NCBI RefSeq assembly: GCF_003725795.1
Contig: NZ_RBEE01000001.1
Location: 62,001 to 126,000, forward strand
Length of the DNA stretch: 64,000 nucleotides
Origin: Pedobacter jejuensis
GTDB taxonomy: Bacteria; Bacteroidota; Bacteroidia; Sphingobacteriales; Sphingobacteriaceae
Reading direction: 5' to 3'
Under the pieces are notes generated by a model. The model was not told the origin of the DNA and ran no database searches. It saw only the letters and a program-made list of their open reading frames with translations. Position 1 is the stretch's first letter, and every line of letters starts with the position of its first letter. Both the position numbers and the translations under genes were made by a program. This document shows, piece by piece, positions 8,984 through 18,008 of the stretch.

Positions 8984-8991
8984 TATCTTTG
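8984..8991 (+). promoter_or_regulatory. Promoter -7 box upstream of the nucleotide-sugar dehydrogenase
   Basis: TATCTTTG fits TAnnTTTG and lies 17 nt before the ATG at 9009. The matching -33 box is not obvious in the AT-rich run before it. Confidence 0.5.
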
Positions 8992-9008
8992 TTTCTTGTA
9001 GAATTTAA

Positions 9009-10289
9009 ATGGAGAGAATACCGAAAATTGCTATTATAGGATTAGGTTATGTAGGCTTACCGCTTGCTATTGAGTTCGCTAAAAAATATCTGGTTATTGG
9101 TTTTGATACCAATGATGAGCGTATAAGTGAACTTAGTAATGGTATAGATGAAACTAAGGAAGCAAATCTAAGCGAACTTAATACGGTATTAAAGAGCAGT
9201 AATTCTACTAAGGGTTTAAAGTTTAGCTCCAGTCTTGCAGACATAAGCTTATGCAACACTTACATTGTAACTGTTCCGACACCAATCGACCATTTAAAAC
9301 GACCCGATTTAGAACCTTTGCTTACCGCAACGAAGATGCTCGGTATAGTTCTGAAAACGGATGATGTAGTCGTTTACGAATCAACAGTTTATCCTGGTTG
9401 TACAGAAGAAGATTGTGTTCCAGTACTTGAAAAAATTTCTGGGTTAACCTATAATCAAGATTTTTTCTGTGGTTATTCTCCCGAGCGCATCAATCCGGGT
9501 GATAAAATCAATACACTTACAAAAATCAAAAAGGTTACATCAGGTTCTACGCCCGAAATTGCCAATCATATCAACGAATTATATGCCAGCATCATAACCG
9601 CTGGTACTTACCTGGCTCCCAGTATAAAAGTTGCGGAAGCATCCAAAGCCATAGAAAATGCACAACGCGATGTAAATATTTCCTTTGTAAACGAACTTGC
9701 CTTGATTTTCGATAAAATGGGTATAGATACATCAGACGTTCTTGCTGCAGCAGCTACAAAATGGAATTTCTTGAATTACAAACCAGGTTTGGTTGGCGGT
9801 CATTGCATCGGTGTAGATCCATATTATCTGGCACACAAATCAGAAGCTTTGGGTTACAAGCCAGAAGTGATTTTATCCGGAAGAAGGGTAAACGACAATA
9901 TGGGCATGTTTGTAGCCAATAAAGTGATTAAATTGATGGTAGCGCAAGACAAAGCCATCAAGAACGCCAGCGTTTTAATTTTAGGTTTTGCATTTAAAGA
10001 AAATTGCCCGGATGTACGCAATACCCGTGTGGTTGATATTTACAAAGAACTCCAATCATTTTCTATTGACGTGGATGTGTATGACCCTTGGGCCAATGCC
10101 GATGAAGTAAAGGGCGAATACGATATTGAACTTGTTCAAGCATTATCTTCAGAATACGACGCAATAATATTAGCAGTAGCTCATGATTTATTCCTGGAGA
10201 TAGATTACAGCATTTACAAAAATGCAGGTACAATAATTTTTGATACAAAATCTTTCATTCCTCGAGCTTTGGTTGATGCAAGGTTGTAA
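9009..10289 (+). CDS. Nucleotide-sugar 6-dehydrogenase, TviB/WbpA-like (UDP-HexNAc type)
   Basis: This 426-residue enzyme belongs to the UDP-glucose/UDP-N-acetylhexosamine dehydrogenase family, which oxidises C6 of a UDP-sugar to a uronic acid with two NAD. Visible are the Rossmann motif IAIIGLGYVGLPLA at residues 7-20, VPTPID, YESTVYPGCTEE, GYSPERINPGD, and GGHCIGVDPYYL with the catalytic Cys at residue 266. The C-terminal domain has FKENCPDVRNTRV. The YSPERINPGD and AIENAQRDVNI segments fit the TviB/WbpO group acting on UDP-GalNAc or UDP-GlcNAc better than UDP-glucose dehydrogenase. The gene stands alone between two repeat-filled spacers, so it is probably transcribed separately. The exact sugar is inferred. 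Confidence 0.9.
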   Translation: MERIPKIAIIGLGYVGLPLAIEFAKKYLVIGFDTNDERISELSNGIDETKEANLSELNTVLKSSNSTKGLKFSSSLADISLCNTYIVTVPTPIDHLKRPDLEPLLTATKMLGIVLKTDDVVVYESTVYPGCTEEDCVPVLEKISGLTYNQDFFCGYSPERINPGDKINTLTKIKKVTSGSTPEIANHINELYASIITAGTYLAPSIKVAEASKAIENAQRDVNISFVNELALIFDKMGIDTSDVLAAAATKWNFLNYKPGLVGGHCIGVDPYYLAHKSEALGYKPEVILSGRRVNDNMGMFVANKVIKLMVAQDKAIKNASVLILGFAFKENCPDVRNTRVVDIYKELQSFSIDVDVYDPWANADEVKGEYDIELVQALSSEYDAIILAVAHDLFLEIDYSIYKNAGTIIFDTKSFIPRALVDARL

Positions 10290-10329
10290 GAGCAGTTTAT
10301 TTAATTCGTATCGACTTCTAATCTATGGA

Positions 10330-10530
10330 GGTCATTCCCTGTGAATCTGAATTCGATTCTTAAACTTAATTCTTTGCTGTTTTATTGCCGTATTGCTTAT
10401 ACGGCATGTCTTGCTGAATTCATTTCAGCATCTTTCCTGCAAATAAGACCCTGAAATAAATTCAGGGTGACGTTAACTAAAAAAGCAGCTTATTAATAAT
10501 TGAAGAGAAATTGATAATGGAACACAGATT
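10330..10530 (+). repeat. Composite palindromic repeat A, copy 2
   Basis: This near-complete copy runs from GAATTCGATTCTTAAACTTA through TTGCTTATACGGCA, GCTGAATTCATTTCAGC, the CCCTGAA/TTCAGGG hairpin and AGCAGCTTATTAATAA. It aligns with the copy at 8735-8885 over about 150 bases in the same orientation. Confidence 0.85.
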
Positions 10531-10545
10531 TACAATTAGCAAAAT

Positions 10546-10600
10546 CATTGGTCAAAGATCTCTCTGTTCCGCTGTGCTCCAATCGAGATGACGGCAATGC
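10546..10600 (+). repeat. Dispersed repeat B (GATCTCTC...ATCGAGATGACGG)
   Basis: The segment GGTCAAAGATCTCTCT, TTCCGCTG, GCTCCAATCGAGATGACGG is an imperfect palindrome with arms GATCTC and GAGATG. It recurs at 10822-10880 and, inverted, at about 38600-38660. Confidence 0.75.
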
Positions 10601-10627
10601 CCGAAAAGCAACTTACCTTTGTTAAAT

Positions 10628-10705
10628 AAACGTGATTGAAATGGAAAGCCCCAATTTTTCATTGGGCTTGTAATGGAAAGCAGGGCTGAAAAATCAAAAG
10701 GATTA
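10628..10705. repeat. Partial copy of the 303-bp repeat found at 55.9-56.5 kb
   Basis: The stretch from TGATTGAAATGGAAAGCCCC through the ATTTTTCATTGGGCTT hairpin to AAAGCAGG matches the middle of the 303-bp units between dxs and scpA. Similarity fades after about 10700. The hairpin stem pairs 10650-10655 with 10661-10666. Confidence 0.7.
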
Positions 10706-10821
10706 CTGGACTAACGTTTTCAGGGAAAAATAAAATTGACACAGAAACACAGAATTCACAGAAGAGTTGGGATTGTAATTCCGAAAATGGCTGAGAAATT
10801 TTTGTAATAAAAAAACTATTG

Positions 10822-10993
10822 GTTAAAGATCTCTCTATTCCGCTGCGCTCCAATCGAGATGACGGTAATATATGGCGTCATTCGAGCGTAGCCAAATAAG
10901 ACCCTGAAATAAATTCAGGGTGACTTTTATATTCAATCGAGATGAGGGGAATATACGGCGTCATTTCGAGCGTAGCCGAGAAATCTTTGTAAC
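10822..10993 (+). repeat. Repeat B copies with a half copy of repeat A between them
   Basis: A full repeat B (GATCTCTCTATTCCGCTGCG onward) is followed by TTCGAGCGTAGCC, then only the right half of repeat A (AAGACCCTGAAATAAATTCA, GGGTGAC), then a second partial B (ATCGAGATGAGGGGAATATA, CGGCGTCATTTCGAGCGTAG). The mosaic suggests repeats inserted into, or recombined with, each other. Confidence 0.75.
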
Positions 10994-11155
10994 CTAAATT
11001 CGACTCTTAAACTTAATACGTTTTCTTTTATTGCCTTATTGCTTGTACGACACGTCTTGCTGAATTTATTTCAGCATCTTTCCTGCAAATAAGACTCTGA
11101 AATAAATTCAGGGTGACGGTAAAAAAAACAGCTTATTAATAAGTTGAAGGAAAAA
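10994..11155 (+). repeat. Composite palindromic repeat A, copy 3
   Basis: It has the same order of blocks as copies 1 and 2, with the first hairpin intact (GCTGAATTTATTTCAGC) and one change in the second (CTCTGAA against TTCAGGG). It ends in CAGCTTATTAATAA. Confidence 0.85.
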
Positions 11156-11194
11156 TAATATAACTCATCGTGGTTTGTAAGGACACAGACCATG

Positions 11195-11375
11195 GTGTGG
11201 CTGTTTTATCGCCATATTGTTTATACGACACGTCTTGCTGAATTGATTTGAACATCTTTCCTGCAAATAAGACCCTGAAATAAATTCAGGGTGACGTTAA
11301 TATTCCCCTTCGCTCCAATCGGGATGATGGGAATATACGACTTCATTTCGAGCGTAGCTGAGAAATCTTCGTAAC
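11195..11375 (+). repeat. Repeat A copy 4 followed by a partial repeat B
   Basis: GCTGAATTGATTTGAAC is a decayed first hairpin; the second, CCCTGAAATAAATTCAGGG, is perfect. From about 11306 it continues into CGCTCCAATCGGGATGATGG and TTCATTTCGAGCGTAGCTGA, the right part of repeat B. Confidence 0.8.
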
Positions 11376-11535
11376 CTAAGTTCGATTCTTAACCTTAATT
11401 TTGCTGTTTTATTGCCGTATTGCTTATACGGCTGGTCTTGCTGAATATATTTCAACATCTTTCCTGCATATAAGACCCTGAAATAAATTCAGGGTGACGT
11501 TAACTAAAAAAAGCAGTTTATCTAATTCGTATTGA
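11376..11535 (+). repeat. Composite palindromic repeat A, copy 5
   Basis: TTCGATTCTTAACCTTAATT is followed by TTGCTGTTTTATTGCCGTAT, a decayed first hairpin, a perfect second hairpin and AAAAGCAGTTTATCTAATTC. With copies 2-4 it fills the 1.4-kb spacer between the dehydrogenase and gmd, where no gene is visible. Confidence 0.85.
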
Positions 11536-11647
11536 GATTTAATCTATTGTGGTAATTCCCTATGAAAATTAATGTTTCACATTGGATTTTAATAAAAATA
11601 TTTACAGCTTTCACATTTCAGATTTTCCCTACACAAAAATTTATGTG

Positions 11648-11655
11648 TATGTTTG
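11648..11655 (+). promoter_or_regulatory. Promoter -7 box upstream of gmd
   Basis: TATGTTTG fits TAnnTTTG and lies 25 nt before the ATG at 11681. It falls inside a longer open frame starting at TTG 11582, which argues against that upstream start. Confidence 0.55.
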
Positions 11656-11680
11656 CAGGCTTAAAAACTATGAAAAATTT

Positions 11681-12832
11681 ATGAAGGTTGCTCTTATAAC
11701 CGGTGTTACTGGCCAGGATGGTGCTTATTTAGCAGAATTTCTTTTAAAGAAAGGTTATTTTGTTCACGGTATAAAGAGAAGGAGTTCTCTTTTCAATACG
11801 GACAGGATTGATCATTTATATCAGGATCAGCACGAGAAAGATGTTCATTTCAAACTACATTATGGCGATTTGACGGATTCAACCAACCTCATACGTATTA
11901 TTCAAGAGACCCAGCCTGATGAAATTTACAATCTGGGGGCTATGAGTCATGTTATGGTATCTTTTGATTCGCCAGAATATGTTGCTAACGTAGATGGTAT
12001 TGGTACATTAAGGATTTTGGAAGCTGTGAGGATTTTAGGTATGGAAAAAAAGACTAGAATTTATCAGGCATCCACCTCAGAATTGTATGGAGGTTTACCA
12101 GAAAATAAAAATGCAAATGGATTTTATGATGAAAATTCTCCATTTTACCCACGATCACCTTATGGTGTGGCAAAAATATATGGCTTTTGGATAACTAAAA
12201 ACTACCGTGAGGCTTATGGCATGTTCGCCTGTAATGGTATTTTATTTAATCATGAAAGCCCGCTTAGAGGGGAAACTTTCGTAACCCGTAAAATTACAAG
12301 AGCAACAGCTAAAATTGCCTTAGGCTTGCAGAGTTGTCTATACTTAGGTAATCTTTCTGCTCAACGCGATTGGGGTCATGCAAAAGATTATATCGAAGCC
12401 ATGTGGTTGATTTTGCAACAAGAGAAACCCGAAGATTTTGTAATTGCAACGGGTGTAACCACAACTGTACGCGATTTCGTTCGCATGAGTTTTGCTGAGG
12501 TTGGCATTGAGGTTGAATTTTCTGGTAAAGATGACAACGAAAAAGGTGTTATCATCGATGTGGATGAGCAAATTGCACATTCTTTAGGTTTGAATACCCA
12601 AACATTAAAAATTGGTCAAACCGTTATTAAGGTTGATCCAAAATATTTCCGCCCTACTGAAGTTGACTTATTGTTAGGAGATCCTAAAAAATCAAAAACG
12701 CAATTAGGTTGGGAGCCGAAGTATGATTTAGCTGCATTAGTAAAAGATATGATGATTTCTGATCTTCAATTGATGAAAAAGGATGAATATCTAAAAAAAG
12801 GTGGTTTTAAAACTTTAAATTATTTTGAATAA
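11681..12832 (+). CDS. gmd: GDP-mannose 4,6-dehydratase
   Basis: Gmd converts GDP-mannose to GDP-4-keto-6-deoxymannose, the precursor of GDP-L-fucose and related sugars. I use ATG 11681 (383 residues), because the protein then starts [20 protein letters not shown], the family's usual opening; a TTG 33 codons upstream adds unrelated sequence that covers a promoter box. Other landmarks are [45 protein letters not shown] with Tyr161 and Lys165, [17 protein letters not shown] and [16 protein letters not shown]. It heads cluster A. Its pathway partners fcl and manC lie 16 kb downstream in the same orientation. Confidence 0.95.
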   Translation: MKVALITGVTGQDGAYLAEFLLKKGYFVHGIKRRSSLFNTDRIDHLYQDQHEKDVHFKLHYGDLTDSTNLIRIIQETQPDEIYNLGAMSHVMVSFDSPEYVANVDGIGTLRILEAVRILGMEKKTRIYQASTSELYGGLPENKNANGFYDENSPFYPRSPYGVAKIYGFWITKNYREAYGMFACNGILFNHESPLRGETFVTRKITRATAKIALGLQSCLYLGNLSAQRDWGHAKDYIEAMWLILQQEKPEDFVIATGVTTTVRDFVRMSFAEVGIEVEFSGKDDNEKGVIIDVDEQIAHSLGLNTQTLKIGQTVIKVDPKYFRPTEVDLLLGDPKKSKTQLGWEPKYDLAALVKDMMISDLQLMKKDEYLKKGGFKTLNYFE

Positions 12833-12869
12833 CTGCAACAGCTTAGTTGTTTATTGCCATAAAATATCT

Positions 12870-15392
12870 ATGAAGCAAAGATTAATTCTATTACTTTCCT
12901 TACTGTTTTTCTGTTTGTTTATTAATACAACAATAAGGGCTCAAAATAATTACGCCAATCAGAAAGTAGATGAGCTTTCGGATGCACAAATTAAAACGCT
13001 CATGCAAAGAGCCGAATCTTTAGGATACAGTGATGCTCAACTGGAGCAAATGGCTGCTGCACAAGGGATGAAGCAAGATGAGGTAATGAAGTTGCGTAAA
13101 AGAGTTGAAACCATCCGCAAAAATGGCTCTTCCGCGACTGGAAATAAACCAACAACCGGAGGAACGTCTCAAAACCGAACGGAAAGGCAATATGTGGGTG
13201 CTACGGATAGTAGCAGTACGATGCAACCTACAAGACAGGAATTAATAGATAAGGCTTTTGATGATTTAAAACCTAAAATTTTCGGTTCTGAATTGTTTAA
13301 AAATCCTAATAGCACTTTCGAGCCTAATTTAAGAATGGCTACGCCTGCAGGTTACATTATCGGTCCAGATGATCAGTTATTGATTGACATCACGGGTGAT
13401 AATGAAGCAAACTATGATTTAAAAGTTAGTCCTGATGGCTCCATACGCATTGAGTATGTTGGCCTGGTTAAAGTAGGTGGATTAAGCATAGAGGCTGCTC
13501 GTGCTAAAATTAAAAATTTAATGGGTGCAACCTACCCAGGTTTACGCAACGGTAGAACTAATCTTGCCATTAACTTAGGGAATATTCGTGGCATAAAAGT
13601 TATTTTAAATGGTCAGGTTACCAAACCAGGCACTTATACACTATCTTCTTTATCAAGTGTATTTAATGCGCTTTATGCTGCTGGTGGACCAAATGATAAT
13701 GGTTCTTATCGTAAGATTCAGGTGGTTCGAAATAACCGGGTGGTTGCTACGGTCGATTTCTATGATTTGATTATCAATGGCATGCAAAAGGGCAATGTTC
13801 GTTTGCAGGATCAGGATGTTATTAATGTTCCGGTTTATGAGAATAGAGTAGAGGTTGTGGGCGAAGTTAAAAACCCTGCAATTTTCGAAACTATAAAAGG
13901 AGAAACCTTTCAAAATGTATTGAACTTTGCGGGTGGATTCTCTAATATCGCCTATCAATCGGCAGTTAAGGTTTTTCAGAATACGGATAGGGAAAGAAAA
14001 ATCAGTGATATTTTCGCTGCTGATTTTAACACCTACATCCCTAAAAATGGAGATAAATTTTTTATTGAGCCCATATTAGATCGATTTGAAAACCGGGTTG
14101 AAATTAATGGAGCGGTTTTTAGACCAGGCTACTTCGAATTGGAAAAAGGCATGACGCTAAAGCAATTGATCCAAAAGGCAGACGGTTTAAAAGAAGATGC
14201 CTTTATGAATCGTGGTTACATCAGCAGATTAAATGCTGACAATACACTCGGGCTAGAATCTTTTGATGTGGCAGCCATTATGAGTGGAAGCCAGGCTGAT
14301 ATTCCTTTAAGAAGAGAAGACAAAATCACCATTTCTTCCATTTTTGATTTAAGAGAAGAATATAAAATCACGGTACAGGGTGAGGTTAGAGAACCCAATC
14401 AATTTGCTTATGCAGAAAACATGAGCATAGAGGATGCTATACAGATGGCTGGTGGTTTTAAAGAAGGCGCTACTCCAAATCGTGTTGAAATTTCGAGAAG
14501 AGTAAGAAATAGTAATGTACAATCGGTAGCGGCCAGTACAGCTGATGTATTTACCATCAATATTGATCGCAATCTTAAACTGGTTACCGATACCATTTTC
14601 AAACTTCAACCATTCGACATCGTTTCGGTAAGAAGCGAAGAAGGTTATGTGGTACAAAAACAAGTTAAAATTGAAGGAGAGGTTTTATATCCTGGAACCT
14701 ATACCATAAAAAGTAAGAATGAACGTATATCTGATTTAGTAAAAAGAGCCGGGGGTTTAACTGCAATGAGTTATACTGATGGTGCATCATTGAAGCGGCC
14801 AGGTAGAAATGCCATATTAATGCAAACGCAAAAAGATTCCTTAGAAAACGAATTTTATAAGGAGCGGAAACAAGAGGAACAAAATAGAATATTAAATCTT
14901 CAGAGAGCTACGCAGTCTGGAGTTGATACAACCTCATTCAGTAAGCAGCCGCAAGTAATTTCATCAGATTTAGTTGGTATTGATTTAACAAGAATATTAA
15001 AAGAACCAGGTAAACGTTTTGATCTTTTATTAGAAGATGGCGATATCATTAAAATACCTAAACAATTACAAACTGTAAGAGTGAGTGGTGAAGTATTAAA
15101 TCCAAATAATATTGTATATAAAGAGGGTAAAGGTTTTAAATCGTATATCAGTGGTGCTGGTGGGTTTACAGCAAGTGCTTTAAAAGGTAGGGCTTATGTC
15201 AAATATGCAAATGGAGCTGTTGAAGGTGCAAAAAGTTTTCTAGTATTTAAAAATTATCCAAAAATCAAACCTGGTGCAGAGATATTAGTCCCTAAACGTG
15301 CGGATAGGGAAAGACTTAACGCGGCTGCCTGGATAGGAATTGGTACTGGATTGGCATCATTAGGGGCGATAATTGTTAGCTTATTAAGATAA
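12870..15392 (+). CDS. Polysaccharide export outer-membrane protein with six SLBB domains (Wza-like)
   Basis: The likely start is ATG 12870, giving 840 residues with a clean signal peptide (KQRLILLLSLLFFCLFIN); a TTG at 12825 overlaps gmd and adds no recognisable sequence. After an N-terminal segment with LSDAQIKTLMQRAESLGYSD comes a Poly_export domain (AGYIIGPDDQLLIDITGDNE ... VSPDGSIRIEYVGLV). Six SLBB-type units follow, each with a GEV/GAV-P-G core and an AGG- or ADG-like turn. A hydrophobic segment ends the protein (WIGIGTGLASLGAIIVSLL). E. coli Wza has about 380 residues and far fewer SLBB units. By family role it forms the outer-membrane exit channel for cluster A polysaccharide, together with the Wzz gene that follows. 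Confidence 0.92.
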   Translation: MKQRLILLLSLLFFCLFINTTIRAQNNYANQKVDELSDAQIKTLMQRAESLGYSDAQLEQMAAAQGMKQDEVMKLRKRVETIRKNGSSATGNKPTTGGTSQNRTERQYVGATDSSSTMQPTRQELIDKAFDDLKPKIFGSELFKNPNSTFEPNLRMATPAGYIIGPDDQLLIDITGDNEANYDLKVSPDGSIRIEYVGLVKVGGLSIEAARAKIKNLMGATYPGLRNGRTNLAINLGNIRGIKVILNGQVTKPGTYTLSSLSSVFNALYAAGGPNDNGSYRKIQVVRNNRVVATVDFYDLIINGMQKGNVRLQDQDVINVPVYENRVEVVGEVKNPAIFETIKGETFQNVLNFAGGFSNIAYQSAVKVFQNTDRERKISDIFAADFNTYIPKNGDKFFIEPILDRFENRVEINGAVFRPGYFELEKGMTLKQLIQKADGLKEDAFMNRGYISRLNADNTLGLESFDVAAIMSGSQADIPLRREDKITISSIFDLREEYKITVQGEVREPNQFAYAENMSIEDAIQMAGGFKEGATPNRVEISRRVRNSNVQSVAASTADVFTINIDRNLKLVTDTIFKLQPFDIVSVRSEEGYVVQKQVKIEGEVLYPGTYTIKSKNERISDLVKRAGGLTAMSYTDGASLKRPGRNAILMQTQKDSLENEFYKERKQEEQNRILNLQRATQSGVDTTSFSKQPQVISSDLVGIDLTRILKEPGKRFDLLLEDGDIIKIPKQLQTVRVSGEVLNPNNIVYKEGKGFKSYISGAGGFTASALKGRAYVKYANGAVEGAKSFLVFKNYPKIKPGAEILVPKRADRERLNAAAWIGIGTGLASLGAIIVSLLR

Positions 15393-15447
15393 TCAAAATT
15401 AATTTGATCTCCATGTTGACAAAAATGGAGAGCTAAAAAAGTAAGAA

Positions 15448-16542
15448 ATGACAACAGAAAGTCAGCAAAATATATATGTGCAGAGCGAAGAAATTTCGTT
15501 GAAACAAATTATTCTTAAAACTTCTGAATGGTGTATATACCTCTTATCTAAATGGTTATTCATTATTTGTTTTGGTTTATTAGGAGGGATTTTAGGATTT
15601 ACATATGCTTATTTTAAAAAACCAGTTTACATAGCGACAACTACATTTGTTTTGGAAGATGATAAAAGTAGTAGCAATTTGGGCGGCTTAGCAGGCTTAG
15701 CTTCAATGGCAGGTTTGGATTTAGGTAGTGGTGGTGGTGTTTTTCAAGGAGACAATATTTTGGGTCTTTATAAATCAAGAACAATGCTCGAACAGACTCT
15801 TTTGACCGAGGTAGACTTTGAGGGTAGAAAACAATTATTGATAGATAGATACATTGATTTTAATAAATTGCGAAAGTCATGGAAGGACACTCCCAAATTA
15901 GTTAATTTACAATTTAAAGCTGGTGAGTTATCGGGCACTAAAACAAATCCGGATCGGTTAAGAGACAGTATTCTTGGAGATATAGTAACTAACCTAAACA
16001 AAAACTATTTAACTGTTTTTAAGCCAGATAAGAAATTGAATTCGTTGCAGGTCGATGTTAAAGCTAAAGACGAAATATTTGCCAAAGCCTTTAACGACGA
16101 ATTAGTTAAAAATGTAAATGAGTTTTACATTAATACAAAAACAAAGAAAAATTTACAAAACGTAAAAATTCTACAGCATAAAACAGATTCTGTTCGTTCA
16201 GTTATGAATGGTGCAATTTACACTGCCGTGGCTGTTACTGATGCTACCCCAAATTTAAACCCAACCAGACAAATTCAGCGAGTTCCTGTAGCTCAGAGAG
16301 CTCAATTTTCTGCTGAAACTAACAAATCTATTTTAGCTGAAATGGTTAAGAATTTAGAATTGACAAAAATGTCTTTACTAAAAGAAACACCGTTGATTCA
16401 AGTGATAGATCAACCTATATACCCACTTGAAAGACAAAAATTTGGCAAAGCAAAAGGTATAGTTCTTGGGGGGCTATTGTTTGGGTTTTTGAGTATAGTT
16501 TATTTATCTATCCGTAAGGTCTACAAAAGTATAATGGCTTAG
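15448..16542 (+). CDS. Chain-length determinant, Wzz type, without kinase domain
   Basis: This 364-residue inner-membrane protein has two transmembrane helices framing a periplasmic domain: WLFIICFGLLGGILGFTYAY near residue 32 and GIVLGGLLFGFLSIVYLSI near residue 338. The periplasmic part starts with the family pattern KPVYIATTTFVLEDDKSS, has a Gly-rich LGGLAGLASMAGLDLGSGGG insert typical of Bacteroidota members, and ends with the PIYPLERQKFG proline motif before the second helix. It stops there, so the tyrosine autokinase domain of Wzc is absent. It probably sets chain length and bridges to the exporter encoded 55 nt upstream. A small hairpin at 15409-15430 lies in that gap. A close homologue is encoded at 38892-39974. 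Confidence 0.92.
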   Translation: MTTESQQNIYVQSEEISLKQIILKTSEWCIYLLSKWLFIICFGLLGGILGFTYAYFKKPVYIATTTFVLEDDKSSSNLGGLAGLASMAGLDLGSGGGVFQGDNILGLYKSRTMLEQTLLTEVDFEGRKQLLIDRYIDFNKLRKSWKDTPKLVNLQFKAGELSGTKTNPDRLRDSILGDIVTNLNKNYLTVFKPDKKLNSLQVDVKAKDEIFAKAFNDELVKNVNEFYINTKTKKNLQNVKILQHKTDSVRSVMNGAIYTAVAVTDATPNLNPTRQIQRVPVAQRAQFSAETNKSILAEMVKNLELTKMSLLKETPLIQVIDQPIYPLERQKFGKAKGIVLGGLLFGFLSIVYLSIRKVYKSIMA

Positions 16543-16649
16543 CGCTTTTGGGTAAGAATAGTTCAGTAAGGATTAACCTTTAATTTACAAGAATAATTCA
16601 ATCAATTTGATAATTAAAGAAAAAAATCAATTAAAAAAAAATATATACA

Positions 16650-18002
16650 TTGCAAAGATTAACTCAACTATTAAAACTAAACGACACAAAAACTAAAACA
16701 GTTTTTAGAAACGTTTTTTTTTCGTTTTTCATCAAAACAATTAATATTGCAGTTAACTTCTTAACAATTCCACTGGTTCTAAGTTTTTTAAGTACTACTC
16801 AATATGGTATTTGGCTAACTTTGACAGCCATACTAAGTTGGTTTTCTTTTTTTGATTTAGGGCTTGGGAACGGACTCAGAAATAAACTGACTACATCTAT
16901 AGCCGATAAAAATTATGAGGATGGAAAGATTTATGTTTCCACTACATATGGCTCGTTGGCTGTGATATTCGGAGTTCTTTTAATCGTTTTTTTGATTGTG
17001 AACCCATTCGTAAACTGGACATTAGTATTTAATGCACCCCCTTCAGCTGCTTCTGACCTCAAAATGGCAGTTACGTATGCAATCAGTTTGTTATTTGTTC
17101 AATTTGTTTTAAGATTGATTATTACTGTTTTATTAGCTCTGCAAAGGTCTGCCCTTGCTGATTTGGTCAATGTAATAGTACAAATTTTGGTTTTTTTTGG
17201 TCTTTATCTACTTAAATTTTATCACTTTAGTACATTAGCGTACGTAGCTTTAGTTTACTCAGTTATACCAGTTTTTGTTTTTCTTATCGTCAGCCTATTT
17301 CTATTTAGTACAACTTATAAACATTTAAGGCCCTCCTTTTCTCATGTAAGATTAGAGCATGCTAAGGGACTTCTGAATATTGGGCTTAATTTCTTCATTA
17401 TTCAGATTGCTGCGTTAGTAATTTATGCTTCAGACAATTTCATCATTTCACAACTGTTTACACCTTCCGATGTAACTACATATAATATTGCTTTTAAATA
17501 TTTCAGTGTAGGAAGTATTTTTTTTACTATTATCTTAACTCCATTCTGGTCCATGACAACCAAAGCATTCGCGGAAAAAGATTTGGATTGGATAAAAAAG
17601 ACAATGAAAAAATTGTTCATTTTTTGGGCTTTTCTGGTTTGCATTTTGATTTTACAACTGTTAATTTCTGAAAAATTATATAGTATTTGGACCAATAATG
17701 CAATTGGTGTGCCTTTAAGTCTTTCAATTATAATGTGCTTGTATTATATTATTATTACTTGGGGAAGTATTTTTAGTAATTTTTTAAATGGAGTAGGAAA
17801 AGTGAAGCTTCAATTATACTTTGCTACGGCAAGTATGATACTTAACATACCTCTTGCAATTACCTTTATTAAAGTTTTCAAGTTTGGTATAATAGGCATA
17901 CCAATGGCAACGATAATAGTCACAGGTATAGCTAGCTTAATATCTTATTTACAGTACAGAAAAATAGTTAACCTGAGTGCAACAGGCATTTGGAATAGAT
18001 AG
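16650..18002 (+). CDS. Oligosaccharide flippase, Wzx type
   Basis: A 450-residue polytopic membrane protein of the MOP/PST superfamily, with about 12-14 hydrophobic helices. It would flip undecaprenyl-linked repeat units across the inner membrane. Family landmarks are the N-terminal TIPLVLSFLSTTQYGIWLTL and SFFDLGLGNGLRNKL. The start is TTG 16650; no ATG lies nearby, and this start gives the expected short cytosolic leader. A run of nine T at 16714-16722 and T8 runs at 17191-17198 and 17518-17525 lie inside the frame. The coding sequence is very AT-rich, like the following 10 kb, which is usual for laterally exchanged O-antigen genes. Confidence 0.9.
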   Translation: MQRLTQLLKLNDTKTKTVFRNVFFSFFIKTINIAVNFLTIPLVLSFLSTTQYGIWLTLTAILSWFSFFDLGLGNGLRNKLTTSIADKNYEDGKIYVSTTYGSLAVIFGVLLIVFLIVNPFVNWTLVFNAPPSAASDLKMAVTYAISLLFVQFVLRLIITVLLALQRSALADLVNVIVQILVFFGLYLLKFYHFSTLAYVALVYSVIPVFVFLIVSLFLFSTTYKHLRPSFSHVRLEHAKGLLNIGLNFFIIQIAALVIYASDNFIISQLFTPSDVTTYNIAFKYFSVGSIFFTIILTPFWSMTTKAFAEKDLDWIKKTMKKLFIFWAFLVCILILQLLISEKLYSIWTNNAIGVPLSLSIIMCLYYIIITWGSIFSNFLNGVGKVKLQLYFATASMILNIPLAITFIKVFKFGIIGIPMATIIVTGIASLISYLQYRKIVNLSATGIWNR

Positions 18003-18008
18003 GCAAAG

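Noticed and set aside
10659-10853. Minus-strand 64-codon frame between repeats
   Set aside because: It spans fragments of repeat B and the 303-bp family; no protein-like features.
11582-11680. N-terminal extension of gmd from TTG 11582
   Set aside because: It is unlike Gmd and contains the TATGTTTG promoter box; ATG 11681 gives the canonical start.
12825-12869. N-terminal extension of the SLBB exporter from TTG 12825
   Set aside because: It precedes the signal peptide and overlaps gmd; ATG 12870 gives a clean signal sequence.
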